From contig JBJCIZ010000744.1 in NCBI GenBank assembly GCA_051294375.1, positions 982,262 through 1,046,261 on the forward strand: DNA of 64,000 bases, written 5' to 3'. Below are positions 19,217 through 30,470 of the stretch, piece after piece. A program made the position numbers and the translations under genes. A model generated the notes under the pieces. That model was not told the DNA's origin and did no database searches. It worked only from the letters and a program-made list of their open reading frames with translations. Position 1 is the stretch's first letter, and every line of letters begins with the position of its first letter. The DNA is from Paraspadella gotoi (taxonomy: Eukaryota; Chaetognatha).

Positions 19217-21559
19217 CGTTTTCGTTTGTATTTGGAAAATCAGGGTTTATAGTGAATAATAGTTGAGGGAAAATATTTTTTTTTTCGGTTTTCTTATTTC
19301 GTTCTGGAAAAGCAGTCAATACCGATAACAAGTCAAATTTTAATAATATTGTTTGAAGAAAAGAATTGGATTACATTTTATTAGAATTTTACAATATTTT
19401 TACGATATTATATTTATCCCATATCCTAAAGGACCTTCTCTTATTACAGGTATTACTGATTTAGTGTTTACATTATCGGGAATCATATACAAGAAAGTTA
19501 TGACGTTTCTTGGAACAAGACGATACATTTAAGACGTGTATGTCCATTTTTAAGGACTAAAAGCCAAACTTCGACCAGCTTGAGGTTAATATTTTAAGAG
19601 GAGCGCATATTAGAAATCTCCCACTTTTTTAATTTTTTTTTTAATTTTTAAGAATTTTTTTTTTTTTTTTTTGAAAACATGAAAAAAAAAATAAATCAAG
19701 ACAAAACTAGTTTTAGATATTATTTTATTTGTTTTTCTTTAAATTTTTTAAAATTTTAAACCAAATTTTACATTTGTTATAAACCCCCAAAATCCACACT
19801 CAAGTAAGATCTTTTTGGCATTGTTAGAAACATTGTAATCATTAAAAGAATCGCTAATTGACATCGTTTAAAGCTATTTAAGATAGGTTTTGATCAATTC
19901 AGATCAATGTCTTTAAAGTTAATTTTGTTCAAAAATTTATGAAATGTATAAAGATAGTCCTATCTTAAAATTTAACGTTGTCAAATTAGTAATTGCCTCT
20001 ACAAACGTAACACTAATTGAATTGATCGGAGTTACATACAAAAGCTTAGTACATTCTATTTGCAAAGTTTTAGAATTATAAGATTTATTAGTGAAAGTTT
20101 TTAAGAATAATCTTAGGACATAATAAACCTAATATTACAAGATTATTACGTCACCATTTGACGCTATTACATTATGACAATTGTTGTAATATAGTAATCA
20201 TCATAATAATTAAAATTACTAAAGGGTAAACTTATAAAAACTGAAAAGGCAAAAATTTTGCTTACATCAATTTATAATTGGCTTTCAAAGGATAACTTTC
20301 ATATTTTAGTACGTAATAAACTATCTCGTATATTTTATTTGTAAATTAAAGCCAATAATGAGAGAAAAAGGAAAAAGATTGAGGTTACAACACTACATTT
20401 GATCATGATAGGATACGAAAAAAGATATTACTATAGTCACTATCTAGCCTGTACCATATACCAACAATAAAATTTAACTGACGAAGATTATTGAATTTTT
20501 ACATCACAAAGTAATTTCGGAAAACAAAAATAGGGAAGTTAAAGAAAAAATACATACCAAAAACCAGCCTCAAAAGCTTAAAAAACGACGAATTTGTAAG
20601 TAAAATCTAATATTTTTTTTTTTTTAAATCAATCTATAATGACTCATTCACCTCATTTGTAAGTTGAAACTAAAGAGTAAAAAGGTCTAACGTCATTCTA
20701 ATGTATGAATTGGTAATTATTAATTACGCAACAGGTGAAGTGAATGGTGTTTGGTTGCTCCTCGATATGATAATTTTAAAAAACACGTTAGAATATTAAA
20801 ATGACTTTTTTAAGCATCATTTTTCCCCGTTTTAAGGGTATGACGCTCATAATATACACTGCGAAAAAGAAATGTAATAAAATTGACAATAGGGAAAGGT
20901 ATTTTGCTTTTAAATCACAATGGTTTTAAAACCCGTTTAATCTAATCTTTGTAAAATGATAATATATTTTGTATTAATAATGTAAGTTATATCTTACCTC
21001 ACCAAGCAAAATCGTTAAAAATTATTATTTGATTAAAATGACTCGCAAAGTGTCCGTATTCAATATGATTTTGAGTTCTATTACCTTAAAGACAATATTT
21101 TTAAAAGATTATTTATAAAACATTTTTTACGACAGATGGTTTTTTTTCAGACATTACCAGACTGATACTATATTATACATGAGATGCACTATGTAGCAAG
21201 GTTTAAAAATGGTTTATCATACAAACAAAACATTTTAAATTTATCTTATTATACGTACTTGACATGTAAACTGAGGTCAGTAAAGTTTTACACGCATTTT
21301 CATGCATATATCATGTAGGATTGTAAGTGATTTTAGTGGTGAAAATCTATTTATGATCAGAAGACCAATAATTAAAAGTTAATATTAATTTAAGTTTGAA
21401 TTGTTATTAGCACTTAATTACGAATGAAAAACACCTCCATCACAAATTGTTTAAATTTTTGTGTTTTTAACTTTTTTATCGAATTATTATAATTCTTTTT
21501 GGAATTCTTTAATATTTTAAAGACGTGATTAGAAAAAAAAAAATCAGCAATAACAAGGT
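19217..21559. other. Intergenic AT-rich DNA between KH genes 2 and 3
   Basis: About 2.3 kb without coding signal. It contains long A/T runs (19620-19700, 20610-20630) and no repeat family that I recognise. The 5' end of copy 2 lacks an obvious spliced leader-type or UTR acceptor within about 40 bases of its ATG. Confidence 0.5.
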
Positions 21560-22525
21560 TTAATAGGGTCTTCCACGCGGGCCGGGTCGCGATCGCGGAA
21601 ATCCTCCCCGCATGACTGGGTTTCCTCTGCCCGCGGAAGGCCCCCCGCCTCGGGTCATCATTTTTCCGTAGGGCGCCTGATTGTGGGCATGGCCGAAGCC
21701 ATTGCTGTATCCCGTGGGGCTTTCAATGTCCATGTACTCTGGGACGTCTTCGCAGGTCTCCATTCCGCCGTACATCATTTCTTCCCCAAAGCCGTAACCT
21801 CCGCTTCGCTGCCCGCCTCTCAGCATGTTCCCCCTTTGGGATCCCCTCCCGCGGGGATAAGTTCCCCGGGAATCTCCCCGTCCCCCGTGCATATTCCCCC
21901 TCATGGAACCCCCTCTGCCGACCATGGGGGCGCCGTACATTCCCCCGACGCCGACTTCGTTGTAACCGTTCCATCCGCGCCACTGAGGCGGCGCGGGCGG
22001 AACGTAGGTGTCATCGGGCTTCATATAGGGCGCCAGGGCTTCCATGGCGGCGGCCATGTTGGTCCAGACTTGTTTGTAGGGTCCGTGTGATTCGACTCTG
22101 ACGTGGAGGGGCTCCCGAATGTGCTGGTATTCGGGCGCCCCTGACTCGAGCAGTTCTTGCTCTTTGTTTTTTTCCTTTGTCGATCCTCGGCCCAGAATGG
22201 CCATCCGGGTGTTTGTCTCCGTGCAGAGTTTTTTAAGATTCTCCCCTTTGTTGCCCAAGAGCTTCCCCACAAAATTGTAGCCGGGAAACCGGTCCACGGG
22301 GATGATGACGTTGTGGGCGATTTTGATTCTGTTTTTCTCGTTGGTCAGATCTAAATATTCGGGATTCGGTGGGGGACCTTTCATCATCGACTCCTGGGTT
22401 AGTTTATAGATCTCGTGCTCGACCAACTGGGCTAGGTGAGGCATCGCGTCTGAGTCGATATATTCGTACTGTTGTTTCAGGGCCTCCAAAACTGGGTTTG
22501 GAACGGGAGTGGTCAACTGAGCCAT
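21560..22525 (-). CDS. STAR/KHDRBS-type KH RNA-binding protein, copy 3 (intronless)
   Basis: A single exon of 321 residues on the minus strand. Residues about 11-45 form the QUA1-like region. The KH core has GNKG at 91-94 and TETNTRMAILGRGSTKEKNKEQELLES. The segment HIREPLHVRVESHGPYKQVWTNMAAAMEALAPYMKPDDTYVP is almost identical to copy 1, so copies 1 and 3 are the closest pair. The C-terminal half is RG-rich (RGGSMRGNMHGGRGDSRG) with a Glu/Asp island (MMYGGMETCEDVPEYMD) and ends PRGRPY, a PY-NLS-like terminus. A pyrimidine tract and TTTTATTTTAG| acceptor at 22566, 41 bases before the ATG, indicate a spliced 5' UTR, probably to the exon ending at 24491. Confidence 0.93.
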   Translation of the reverse strand: MAQLTTPVPNPVLEALKQQYEYIDSDAMPHLAQLVEHEIYKLTQESMMKGPPPNPEYLDLTNEKNRIKIAHNVIIPVDRFPGYNFVGKLLGNKGENLKKLCTETNTRMAILGRGSTKEKNKEQELLESGAPEYQHIREPLHVRVESHGPYKQVWTNMAAAMEALAPYMKPDDTYVPPAPPQWRGWNGYNEVGVGGMYGAPMVGRGGSMRGNMHGGRGDSRGTYPRGRGSQRGNMLRGGQRSGGYGFGEEMMYGGMETCEDVPEYMDIESPTGYSNGFGHAHNQAPYGKMMTRGGGPSAGRGNPVMRGGFPRSRPGPRGRPY

Positions 22526-22566
22526 TGTTTATTAGTTATAAAAAAATTCTTAAAAATGTTATAAAC

Positions 22567-24490
22567 CTAAAATAAAATAAAAAAAATGATAAGTCTAATT
22601 TGTTTATCACAGTCTCAAACATTCTCAAAATACATATATTTAAATAAGCAGCAAGTTGCCCAAAAAAAAATGTTAACAGGAATTTTAATTGTTTTTCTGA
22701 AACCGGTACAAAATCATTAAAAATTTTCGCAGAAATACATTTTTAAAAATTTGGATCATTTAATTTTAAGTATTTTATTTTTGAACCCAAAATTATACCT
22801 TAGAAAACATTTCAATCTAATCTACAACACAGTAAATTATTAACGCCTTTTTGGATGCTAAAAAAAATTATCAATAGAAAAAAGCGTTTAGCAATGTTAT
22901 AAATTGTCTCTTTTTTTTTTCAATTTTTTATGTCAAATTTTTCTTTTGATTTATTTCGTTTTAAACTTTTCCTTTTTTTTCGTTTCACTTGATTCCCGAA
23001 AACGATCTTCGTTAAAAATCCGCATTTTAACCTGAAATGAGAGAATTAAATTTTGAACTAATCCTGAATAAAAGTCGATGTTATAACCCGATATTTTCAA
23101 AGTTTCTTTCGTTGACTTCATATTAAATTTTTCAATTTTATAATTTAGATTCCGTCTCTAAAAATAGTTTGCGCCACAAAATGATTTAAAATAAATAAGG
23201 ATTTTCATCCTAGAAACAAATTCATTTGATATTTTTAAATTTTATGTTAAAAAACCGGAATAAAAATGAAATATTTTAATGGTCAGGGCTGAAGTTTGAT
23301 TTAAATGGAAAAAACGTCAATTTTAGAAAAAGAAAGAAAGGAAGGAAAGATGGAATGGTAAAGAAGATTGTCAACGACGGAGATTGCAACATGAAGCAAC
23401 GACCAATAGAGAAGAGAAGAGACAGAGAGGCCGTTGGCCGTTGGAAGAGATTCGACGTTGGACAATTGAGAATCTCCAATCGAACATCGACATCGAAGAA
23501 GTGAGACTTCCACTCTCAAACGAAGAAGTGAGACTTCCACTCTCAAAGTTTCAACTCCGATGACGAAAAACGACTTGGAGGCGATTTACGGGTTCAAAAA
23601 TTCCCAATGATCCGAAGCGGACCGACGTTCGACAATTGGTATTGTGTATACTACTCGATTGACCGACTTAAGCGAGAGTGAGATCATAAATCAAGGTGAT
23701 GATGAATCACCAAATATTTTCACGAAAAAAGCGACATATCAAGAAAGATTTTATGGTATGATTAAAATATTTTTAAAACTAAAGAGTATTTGAAGACTTT
23801 TAATAGTAAAAGATTATCTTATTAAAATTTAAAAATATAATTTATTAAAAAGCTAAAAAAATTTAAAAAAACTAAAGTATTCGTTTCCTATAAATGCAGA
23901 TAATTTTTCTTCGAAGAATGATCTCCAATTTTCACGCGAAAGCACATGCAGGTTAGGTTTCGGAAAAGACCAGTAGAATTTATAAACAAGGTACTTTTCA
24001 CAAAAGCTATGCGACGAATTAGAAGTTTAAAGGAATGACAAATCGGTAAGAAAAAACATTTCAAATCGTAAACAAATGACTGAATGAAGAGAATACACAC
24101 GCAAAAACGAGCGCACACATAAAAATGAAAAAAAAGAACAAAATTTCTAATTGGATTAAACAAAACATTTAGAGAATAAACCCGTCTTGTCTTATATGGT
24201 AATGGAATTGAAAACTAAATAAAAAGTTTAATTCTTCGTTTCACACTTCAAACAAACTATTTTTAGAGACAAAAAAAACTGCTTTGAGGGGAAAAACAAA
24301 AGTTTTTAAATCATTTTCTTTTGGCATTTAAAACTAAAACTAAATTAAGCAAAAACACCAAAAAAAAAAGAAAAGAAATAAAAAGTCCCAACATGAGCCT
24401 CTATCATGCTTCGCCCCATCTAATGTCCAACACCAAAAACAATCGCGACCATTCGACGTCGACGCCGACGTCAAAGTAAGGAAAACTTAC
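22567..24490. other. Likely 5' UTR intron of KH gene 3; no coding exon seen
   Basis: AT-rich. Around 23490-23550 a 27-bp block (GAAGAAGTGAGACTTCCACT) is tandemly doubled. Reading frames here lack domains or codon bias. If the exon at 24491 belongs to KH gene 3, this whole stretch is its first intron. Confidence 0.4.
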
Positions 24491-24540
24491 CTCGTGCTGC
24501 GGACGGAAGCTGCGGCGGCGGCGGCGGCGCTGACGTAAAC
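24491..24540 (-). promoter_or_regulatory. Probable non-coding first exon with CRE-like site and GCC repeat
   Basis: On the minus strand: TTACGTCA (CREB/ATF type), a (GCC)n run, then GCAGCACGAG|GTAAGTTTTCC, a near-consensus splice donor at 24489-24490. GC content jumps against the AT-rich surroundings. No start codon lies between the CRE and the donor, which fits a 5' UTR exon. The nearest suitable acceptor downstream is that of KH gene 3 at 22566. Confidence 0.45.
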
Positions 24541-24749
24541 ACAGAAGGGAAGAGACTATTGGGAGCGCTTTGAAATTTGGAAGAAAAATCCCGAGATTTG
24601 TTGACGAGATTTGGAAATAAATCGGTGGATGTTTGTGTCCATAAGTTATGTCGAAGGTGAGGCGAAGATAAAAGGTAAGTTGATGGGTAAATAAGATTGA
24701 AAAGAGATTAGGGGGCCGGGGGAGAGGGAGGGGAAGCATGATTAGAACC

Positions 24750-25666
24750 AAGTCGAAATAATAATTAATAATTTAAGTTTTTAAGGGAAAAAAAAACTTT
24801 CTTAATTTAATTGCCGTAATAAGTAGATAGTTTTACTGATTTAAAGTTATGAAATATAATCTAACAATCAAAAGAATTAATTTGTTAATTTTTACGCCAT
24901 CTCGACCTAATAATGAGCACCTCTCACGTGTGGAGATGAGATAGAGAGACGCGGATGGAGAAGTTGAAGACTTTGTGGCGAAATCCTGGAGGAAAAAGGA
25001 AAAGGTTCGTCGAGTCGGAGAAATGTATGGAGATTGAAGTGTAGTAAAAATTCTAATTTTAACTTAAATTAAAATTCTCAAAGCGAGGAATGAACAACAT
25101 TGTACTGGATAAATGGATAAACAAATTTTATTACAAATTTTGTAATTTATGCAGTGGGCTATATTTAGATATAGTACTAACCCTATAAATGTTAAAATTT
25201 CAAATTGGTTTTTTGTAAGATTTTTTTTATAGATTTGGATTCGTCTTGAAAGTTGATAAGAAATATAACTCTTTTTGAAAAATTATTTCATTAAGCTGGC
25301 CAAAAATCAGAAAGCCTATATTTTAAGCTGAAAATTAACTTTTTATACATTAAATATAGTTTTTTAAATTTTGAAATTTTAAGATTTTATAAGGATACTA
25401 CTATATAGAAATATGGCCTACTGCAAAAAATTAGAACTTAGAACTTTCATACGTAACTTTCACTACGCCCTTATGGAGATCAATAACAATAATAATTTAT
25501 TTTTACATTGAACAACCGCAAAGAAACGACATAAGAGGGAATGCGTTTATACGACGGAATATAAATACAATACATATGAATACAATATAAAATACCAGTT
25601 GTAAACAAATTTGACTAAAACAAAATTTTAAATCGTCGCGAGAGAAAACCAAATGTAATTTGCCTT
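24750..25666. other. Intergenic, no gene seen
   Basis: AT-rich sequence between the putative first exon and the 3' end of SF3B6. It includes a purine-rich patch at 24930-25040. No domain-bearing frame and no repeat family recognised. Confidence 0.5.
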
Positions 25667-26845
25667 TCATTTCTTGGCGTGAGGATCGGGAGTCTTCAGG
25701 TTGTACTTTTGTTTCATCTTCTGAATCTCTTCTTCCTTCTTTTCCATGTCGAGCTTCTTGAAGGCCTTCGTCGATTGGTAATAGAGGACGACGAGATATC
25801 GATTGCAGACGTTGAAGCCCGAGAGATGATCGCAGGCCTGTTTGGCGTCGAAGATGTCCTCGTAGACGACGAAGGCCGTGCCTGGATTGGGGCGGGGAAA
25901 AGGGGGTGGGGAAAGAGGGGTGGGGGAAAGTAGCGGGGAAAGGAGCGGGGAAAGGAGGAGCGGGGTAAAGAGGGGCGGGGTTAAGAACGAAAAGCTTAGT
26001 CTTGATTCCGACAAATATAGTAATGTAGTCTAAGAGAATGAGTAATGAAGTATATCATAGACTGTTGAGAGATTTGGCTTTCCCGCGTTGCAGGGTAGGA
26101 TTTGCTCGTCGTGAGGGAGGCTCAACTGCATCTGACAAGACTCCCGAACGTCGTATATAACTGGAGATCTCTCAAAAGCAAACCAAATAATAAAAAGGTC
26201 GAATCGAAGAAATGTAAAGAAAATGTAATAAAAACGTAAATCAGACGAAAATCCAGCGTAAATCGAACAGAAATCCAGCAAAAAATCATACAGAAAATCT
26301 CCTAAGAAAATAACGGCGTCCGTAGAAAAGTCGTAAGAAAATAGTTGATATTCCAGAGAAAATCGTAAGGACTGAATTTGGTCTGTCTGAGCTTTTTCGA
26401 GAGAACTATGAGAGAGAAAGGGCGGGAGAAACCGGTAAAAGAGAGAGAGGGCGAACGAGTCGTACGGTCAACCTTGGTCCGGTCGATCGGTCAGTCCATC
26501 GACCTGGGTTGTCGTCGTCTTTGTCGTCGTCTCCGTCGGTCTCGGGCCTTTCTCTTCATAAGTATACTTTCCATGAGGGAAAGGCAAAGGTACAATAGAA
26601 GAGAGAGAGATCGATAGAGAGCGAGAGATCGCCGTAAACTATTTCATCCCCAAAACCTCCATCATCCCCCCACCTTTGGTTTCCGGCGTTGTCCCGACCC
26701 GGATTTGCCGGATGGCGCCGTATTTGCCGAAAATGTCGTACATTTCCTCCGCCGTGATTTTGTAAGGTAAGTTCCGGACATAAAGAACTCGGTTGACTTC
26801 GGGCGGAAGCCTCACTTGAGACCGAGTCTTCGCTTGCATCGCCAT
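25667..26845 (-). CDS. Sf3b6: Splicing factor 3B subunit 6 (SF3b p14)
   Basis: CDS = complement(25667..25881, 26674..26845), 128 residues. The donor CCAAAG|GTGGGG and acceptor CCCAATCCAG|GC rejoin [12 protein letters not shown] in frame. The protein is one RRM: RNP2 [13 protein letters not shown]1-type TAFVVYEDI, plus the characteristic [19 protein letters not shown] and a Lys/Glu-rich C-terminal helix. It is nearly identical to the metazoan p14 subunit that sits at the branch-point adenosine within U2 snRNP SF3b and contacts SF3B1. The intron has GC-rich tandem G-runs near 25900-25980. The start is fixed by the conserved MAMQA beginning. The next gene, MPHOSPH6, ends only 243 bases upstream. 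Confidence 0.97.
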
Positions 26846-27087
26846 ATTTTTAAATAACTTTTAAATTTAGATATTTAATATTTAAACATTTTTTTCTGGA
26901 AAACAATACAAATTTGTCGTTAATGACTGACCGACTTGAGCATGGCGGCAGTTGACAAAGAATATTTTTTTTTTGACAAATAACAGATTAGGTTAAAAAA
27001 AGAAATACCTAAATTTGTGACTACGATCAAGCGAGTTAACAAAAAAACGGGAAACGTAAAAAAGTTAAATAACAACAACAACAACAA
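26846..27087 (-). other. Short SF3B6-MPHOSPH6 intergenic spacer with acceptor-like site
   Basis: 243 bp between the MPHOSPH6 stop and the SF3B6 ATG. On the minus strand GTATTGTTTTCCAG|A at 26895 looks like a 3' splice site about 50 bases before the SF3B6 start. No AATAAA is visible in the spacer. Confidence 0.4.
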
Positions 27088-27636
27088 TCAATCATATTCT
27101 TTCGGTTTCAAAAATTTTCTGACTTTTTTCAGAACGCGAGTTTTTTTCTGACGACTCCCTTCCTCCTTCTCTTCTTCCTCCTCCTCCTCTTCCTCCCTCC
27201 TTTGTTTCTTAGTCTTAAACTTCCTCCCCACATTCCTCGCGAAGGAACTCTTCGCCAACTCCTCGTCCGTCACCGAAGGCCTCTCCTCCTCCTCCCCTTT
27301 CTCCTCCTCCCTCCTCCTCTTCATGACCGCCTCCAACTCTGGATTCATCCCCATAAAACTCGCTCGTCCGAATTCAAGATCCTCCAATCGAGAGAGGGAG
27401 TTGCTGTATTCGAACGTCTCGTGGAGATCGGAGGCGCGACTCGGCAAAGAGTTGCGGGAGGCGAATTGAAGGTAGCCTTCGGGGAGCGACTCCACCACCC
27501 ACTGCTCCTCCAAAGCGCCCATCTCCTCCTCTACCTCCTCCTGCTGGAGCTTCACCGCCGTCTTTTGCATGAACTTCATCTGAAGAAGAGTTTTGGACAT
27601 GGCGCCGCCGCCGCTTCCTTCGCCGCCGCCCGCCAT
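27088..27636 (-). CDS. Mphosph6: M-phase phosphoprotein 6 (nuclear exosome co-factor)
   Basis: An intronless 182-residue frame. MPP6-family blocks appear in order: MSKTLLQMKFMQ near the N-terminus (residues 13-24), LEFGRASFMGMNPELEAVMK in the middle (the conserved GRxSFxGFNPE signature), acidic/basic low-complexity, FARNVGRKF, and a C-terminal RKFLKPKEYD. MPP6 tethers the RNA helicase MTR4 to the nuclear exosome and takes part in 5.8S rRNA maturation. Two ATGs are possible: residue 1, after a Gly-rich leader, and residue 13, which aligns better with the family start. The Glu- and Arg-rich insert ([11 protein letters not shown]) is unusually long. Confidence 0.9.
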   Translation of the reverse strand: MAGGGEGSGGGAMSKTLLQMKFMQKTAVKLQQEEVEEEMGALEEQWVVESLPEGYLQFASRNSLPSRASDLHETFEYSNSLSRLEDLEFGRASFMGMNPELEAVMKRRREEEKGEEEERPSVTDEELAKSSFARNVGRKFKTKKQRREEEEEEEEEKEEGSRQKKTRVLKKVRKFLKPKEYD

Positions 27637-28086
27637 TTTCTTTCGTCGAGTTTAGTTTAAATTTTGACAATAAAGAATCTGTCCTCCGTTTTCAGATCAA
27701 AGACAAATTCAACGAAACCGATGGAGATAAAAAAGCGAAGACAAAATGAGATAAAATAATGAAAGGATCCGTTTCAAGTTTTCCGATATCAGCCGTCTCT
27801 GAATTTCATCTAAAACGAGAAATTATTTTCAATTCGTGATTAAATTTTTTACAGATTTTCAACAACCAAAAGTTCCAAATATCGGGACTACACTAGACAC
27901 TGTAGTCTACAGTAAATAGTAAATACGGACGAATGTGATACCAGAAAGTCCTGAATTCCCTCGTTGTTAGAGAACAACTTTCACAATTGATGAAACGATT
28001 AATATAATTTTTAACGACAACTTTGCATAAAAGCGAAACAGCAAAAAAACAGTGAAACAGCAGCGAACAAAACAAAATCGAGGATA

Positions 28087-28176
28087 AAAATGGCTGCCAT
28101 CTCCGGCGTCCTGATCTCGGCATCCGATTGGTCGCCTATTTTTTTCGTCTTCTCATTGGTCAAATTAAATCACGTG
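28087..28176 (-). promoter_or_regulatory. Promoter-like cluster upstream of MPHOSPH6
   Basis: AAAATGGCTGCC (YY1-type) at 28087, CCAAT boxes on the minus strand at 28127-28131 and 28155-28159, and CACGTG at 28171-28176, all within 90 bp. The CCAAT orientation points toward MPHOSPH6, whose ATG is about 450 bases away. Frames in this region are short and carry no domain. Confidence 0.45.
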
Positions 28177-28342
28177 ATGCAACTCATGACTTTTTCCTCT
28201 TCTTCTTGTCACGTCCTCTCTTGGGAAATATTCGAAATTCAGAAGAAAGTTTTCATTTTTAGAGAAATGATCACGTTATCGGAAAGTTTTTTTTATTACG
28301 CCAAAAACCAAAACGATTTTTAGGTTTAAAAAATAGGGTAAC

Positions 28343-28910
28343 TCCGCAAACAACCTTAGGTACCACTGGTCGGTGCTTTGTTAATCCATTTAATTTTGTT
28401 TTCCCTCTAACGTCGAGTCTCGCTTTACGCAATTATATACATTATTTTTTGTTCAGTAATACAAATTTTATAATAAATAATAATAGTTTTAAATTTATTT
28501 TAATTGTTATTTTTATGTTTCAGATAAAATTAATTGTTTACGTACGAGTTTCTTAAAGAAACAAATTTTGGATAGGTTTCAGCTTAAAAAACAAATTGAT
28601 TTGTGAAGCAAATATTCTTACTGACTTTCTCTCTTCAAACTTTTAACAAAGTCTGTAAAAATATTTTTTTTACAAATCAATTCGTTTTTACGCTGAAGGT
28701 TTACATTCAAAATTTATATTTTTAATAAAATTCGTTGTATGTAAACCAACAAAAATTGTTGTATTATATTTTTTAAACGGTTCGCAATTGGGTTAAGGTT
28801 GGTGAGGGATTAAGGGCGGTTAACTTATTTTATACAATATACCCCTAAACTGGAAACTTTCGGAGATCGTAACCAACCTTAGCTACCACCGGTTGGCGAA
28901 ACTATGCCTA
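28343..28910. mobile_element. Palindromic MITE-like element
   Basis: The core holds two inverted arms: about 28565-28620 (GGTTTCAGCTTAAAAAAC, AAATTGATTTGTGAAGCAAATATT) and the reverse complement of about 28660-28720 (CCTTCAGCGTAAAAACG, AATTGATTTGTAAAAAAAATATT). A related word, CAACCTTAGGTACCACTGG / CAACCTTAGCTACCACCGG, stands near both ends (28353 and 28875) as direct repeats. No transposase. Confidence 0.45.
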
Positions 28911-30297
28911 TCTTATATAGCTAGCGAATTCGAGGGATGCGGCCTTGCTATAAAAAAAAGAGATGGTTTTTTTTAAATTTTTATGCAAAAACATTCGTAT
29001 ATTGCGAAAATTCGATTACGAAAAACAACTCGAATACAACGATAACGAATACGAATATTATAAATCGAAACGGGCAAAAAGAAAACTGGATTCAGATTTA
29101 ATAAAGTAAGAAAGAAAATGGAAAATTAAACTACGACTAAACAAAGGCTTGATTGGTAACGAAATCTATTTAAAACAATATTTACAATTTGTGGTAGCGA
29201 ATAGAATATTCTCTCTTGAAAAAATATCAAAATAAGTAATTAGGCAAACCTACTAAAAACCTATCCAAAATAATGAATAAAGAAAGAAAAAAAAATTTAT
29301 TAATTATTAATTCATGAAAATCATTAACGAATCTACTACATGATGATCACACGCGAAAAACAAACCACATATAAAGTGGCTTAAACTTTTTAAGTACACA
29401 AGAGACGTTGCCATTTGTTCCCTTATTGCAAAGTTCGGTTTTCCGAGGCAAAAAAAAAAAAAAGTAGTTCCAACCATTAAATATTTCATTTTAATTAGCG
29501 AATGAAAATATCACGAGTATTAAAGGGGAGTAAAACAGAATTCCCTCGTCTTTCGTATGAAATAGACTTTTCCTCTATGACATCCGGGGAGGATAAAGGG
29601 GGACGGTGGCGAGAAAAAATTGTTCTAAAACGCGAACCGTGAGGCAAAGGGGGAATAGTGGGACAGGGAAGGGAGATTAGAAAAAGATTGTGGACAAGAT
29701 TGTGGGCACTGGGAGATTCCAGGATGAGAGGAAAGATTAAGGAAAAAAATATGAAGAAAGATTAGATTAAATAAGGGAAGGACGGAAATGTGGAAAAATT
29801 AAGCGTGGGGGAGAAATGGAATGAATGAGGAAAATGTGGGGAAAATAAGTGTGAGAAAGAATGTGGCGGCATAGTGGAGAGAGTGTGGGAAAAGAACGTG
29901 TATGGCAAGATGAAGATCCAAGATTGAGAAAATATGCAAGAAAGAGAGATTTATGAAATGATTTGGTGAGGAGATTTGGGCGGGGGACTTGTGGAGGGGA
30001 CTGACTTGTGGAGGGGACTGACTTGTGGAGGGGACTGACGAGACGATGGATAAAGATAAAGTTGATGAATTTCTGCGTGTTTTTTCGATGAATAGGAAAA
30101 TGTCAGCATTTTTTTTTTCGTCCGACGTCAATTTTTATGTTGATCTTTTGTTGATGCCGTTTTTTTCTTTGTGTGCGATCTCATTTTGTATCGATGACAA
30201 ACTAATAAAAAAAAAGAATAATTTATCATAAAAAAAATTAAATAAATTTAAGCTCGTTTTCACTTTCGCTCACCAGATTAAGTAATATAAAGTATCC
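28911..30297. other. No gene seen; small tandem repeat
   Basis: Mixed AT-rich and G-rich DNA. At 29985-30045 an 18-bp unit (ACTTGTGGAGGGGACTG) occurs three times. Purine-rich 29600-29960 gives an antisense Ser/Phe/Leu frame that I regard as low-complexity. Confidence 0.5.
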
Positions 30298-30470
30298 TCA
30301 GCTCGGCGACGGCGGCGCTTCGATTCCGCTGCCGGAGTGACCCGTCGGTGCGGCGTCGGCGCTGCCGGAGTGACCCGAGGTCGGCGAAGGAGGATCGGCG
30401 TCGTCGTGTTCGTCTTCCGTCGTGGAAAGAGGCTCTTTGTGTTCGGATGGAGGAGTTGAGGGGGCGCTGC
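30298..30470 (-). CDS. Possible terminal exon (alternative 3' exon of dystroglycan, or of another gene)
   Basis: On the minus strand AAAATTTCAG| precedes a 173-base open segment ending in TGA at 30298-30300. It encodes about 57 residues rich in Ser/Pro/His/Asp with a repeated T/SGHSGS motif (APSTPPSEHKEPL..SGHSGSADAAPTGHSGSG). The entering phase is 1, which equals that of a weak internal donor (TCCA|GTGTGG, 31243-31244) inside the last dystroglycan exon. It lacks the PPxY motif of vertebrate dystroglycan tails. Coding status is likely from its composition, but the parent gene is not proven. Confidence 0.35.

Noticed and set aside
18263-19252. 329-residue open frame on the plus strand
   Set aside because: Exact antisense of the intronless KH gene 2; open only because that gene is GC-rich and stop-poor. 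No domain of its own.
24404-24751. 115-residue minus frame with an Arg run
   Set aside because: The Arg run is the GCC repeat of a probable 5' UTR exon, and a consensus splice donor interrupts it; no domain.
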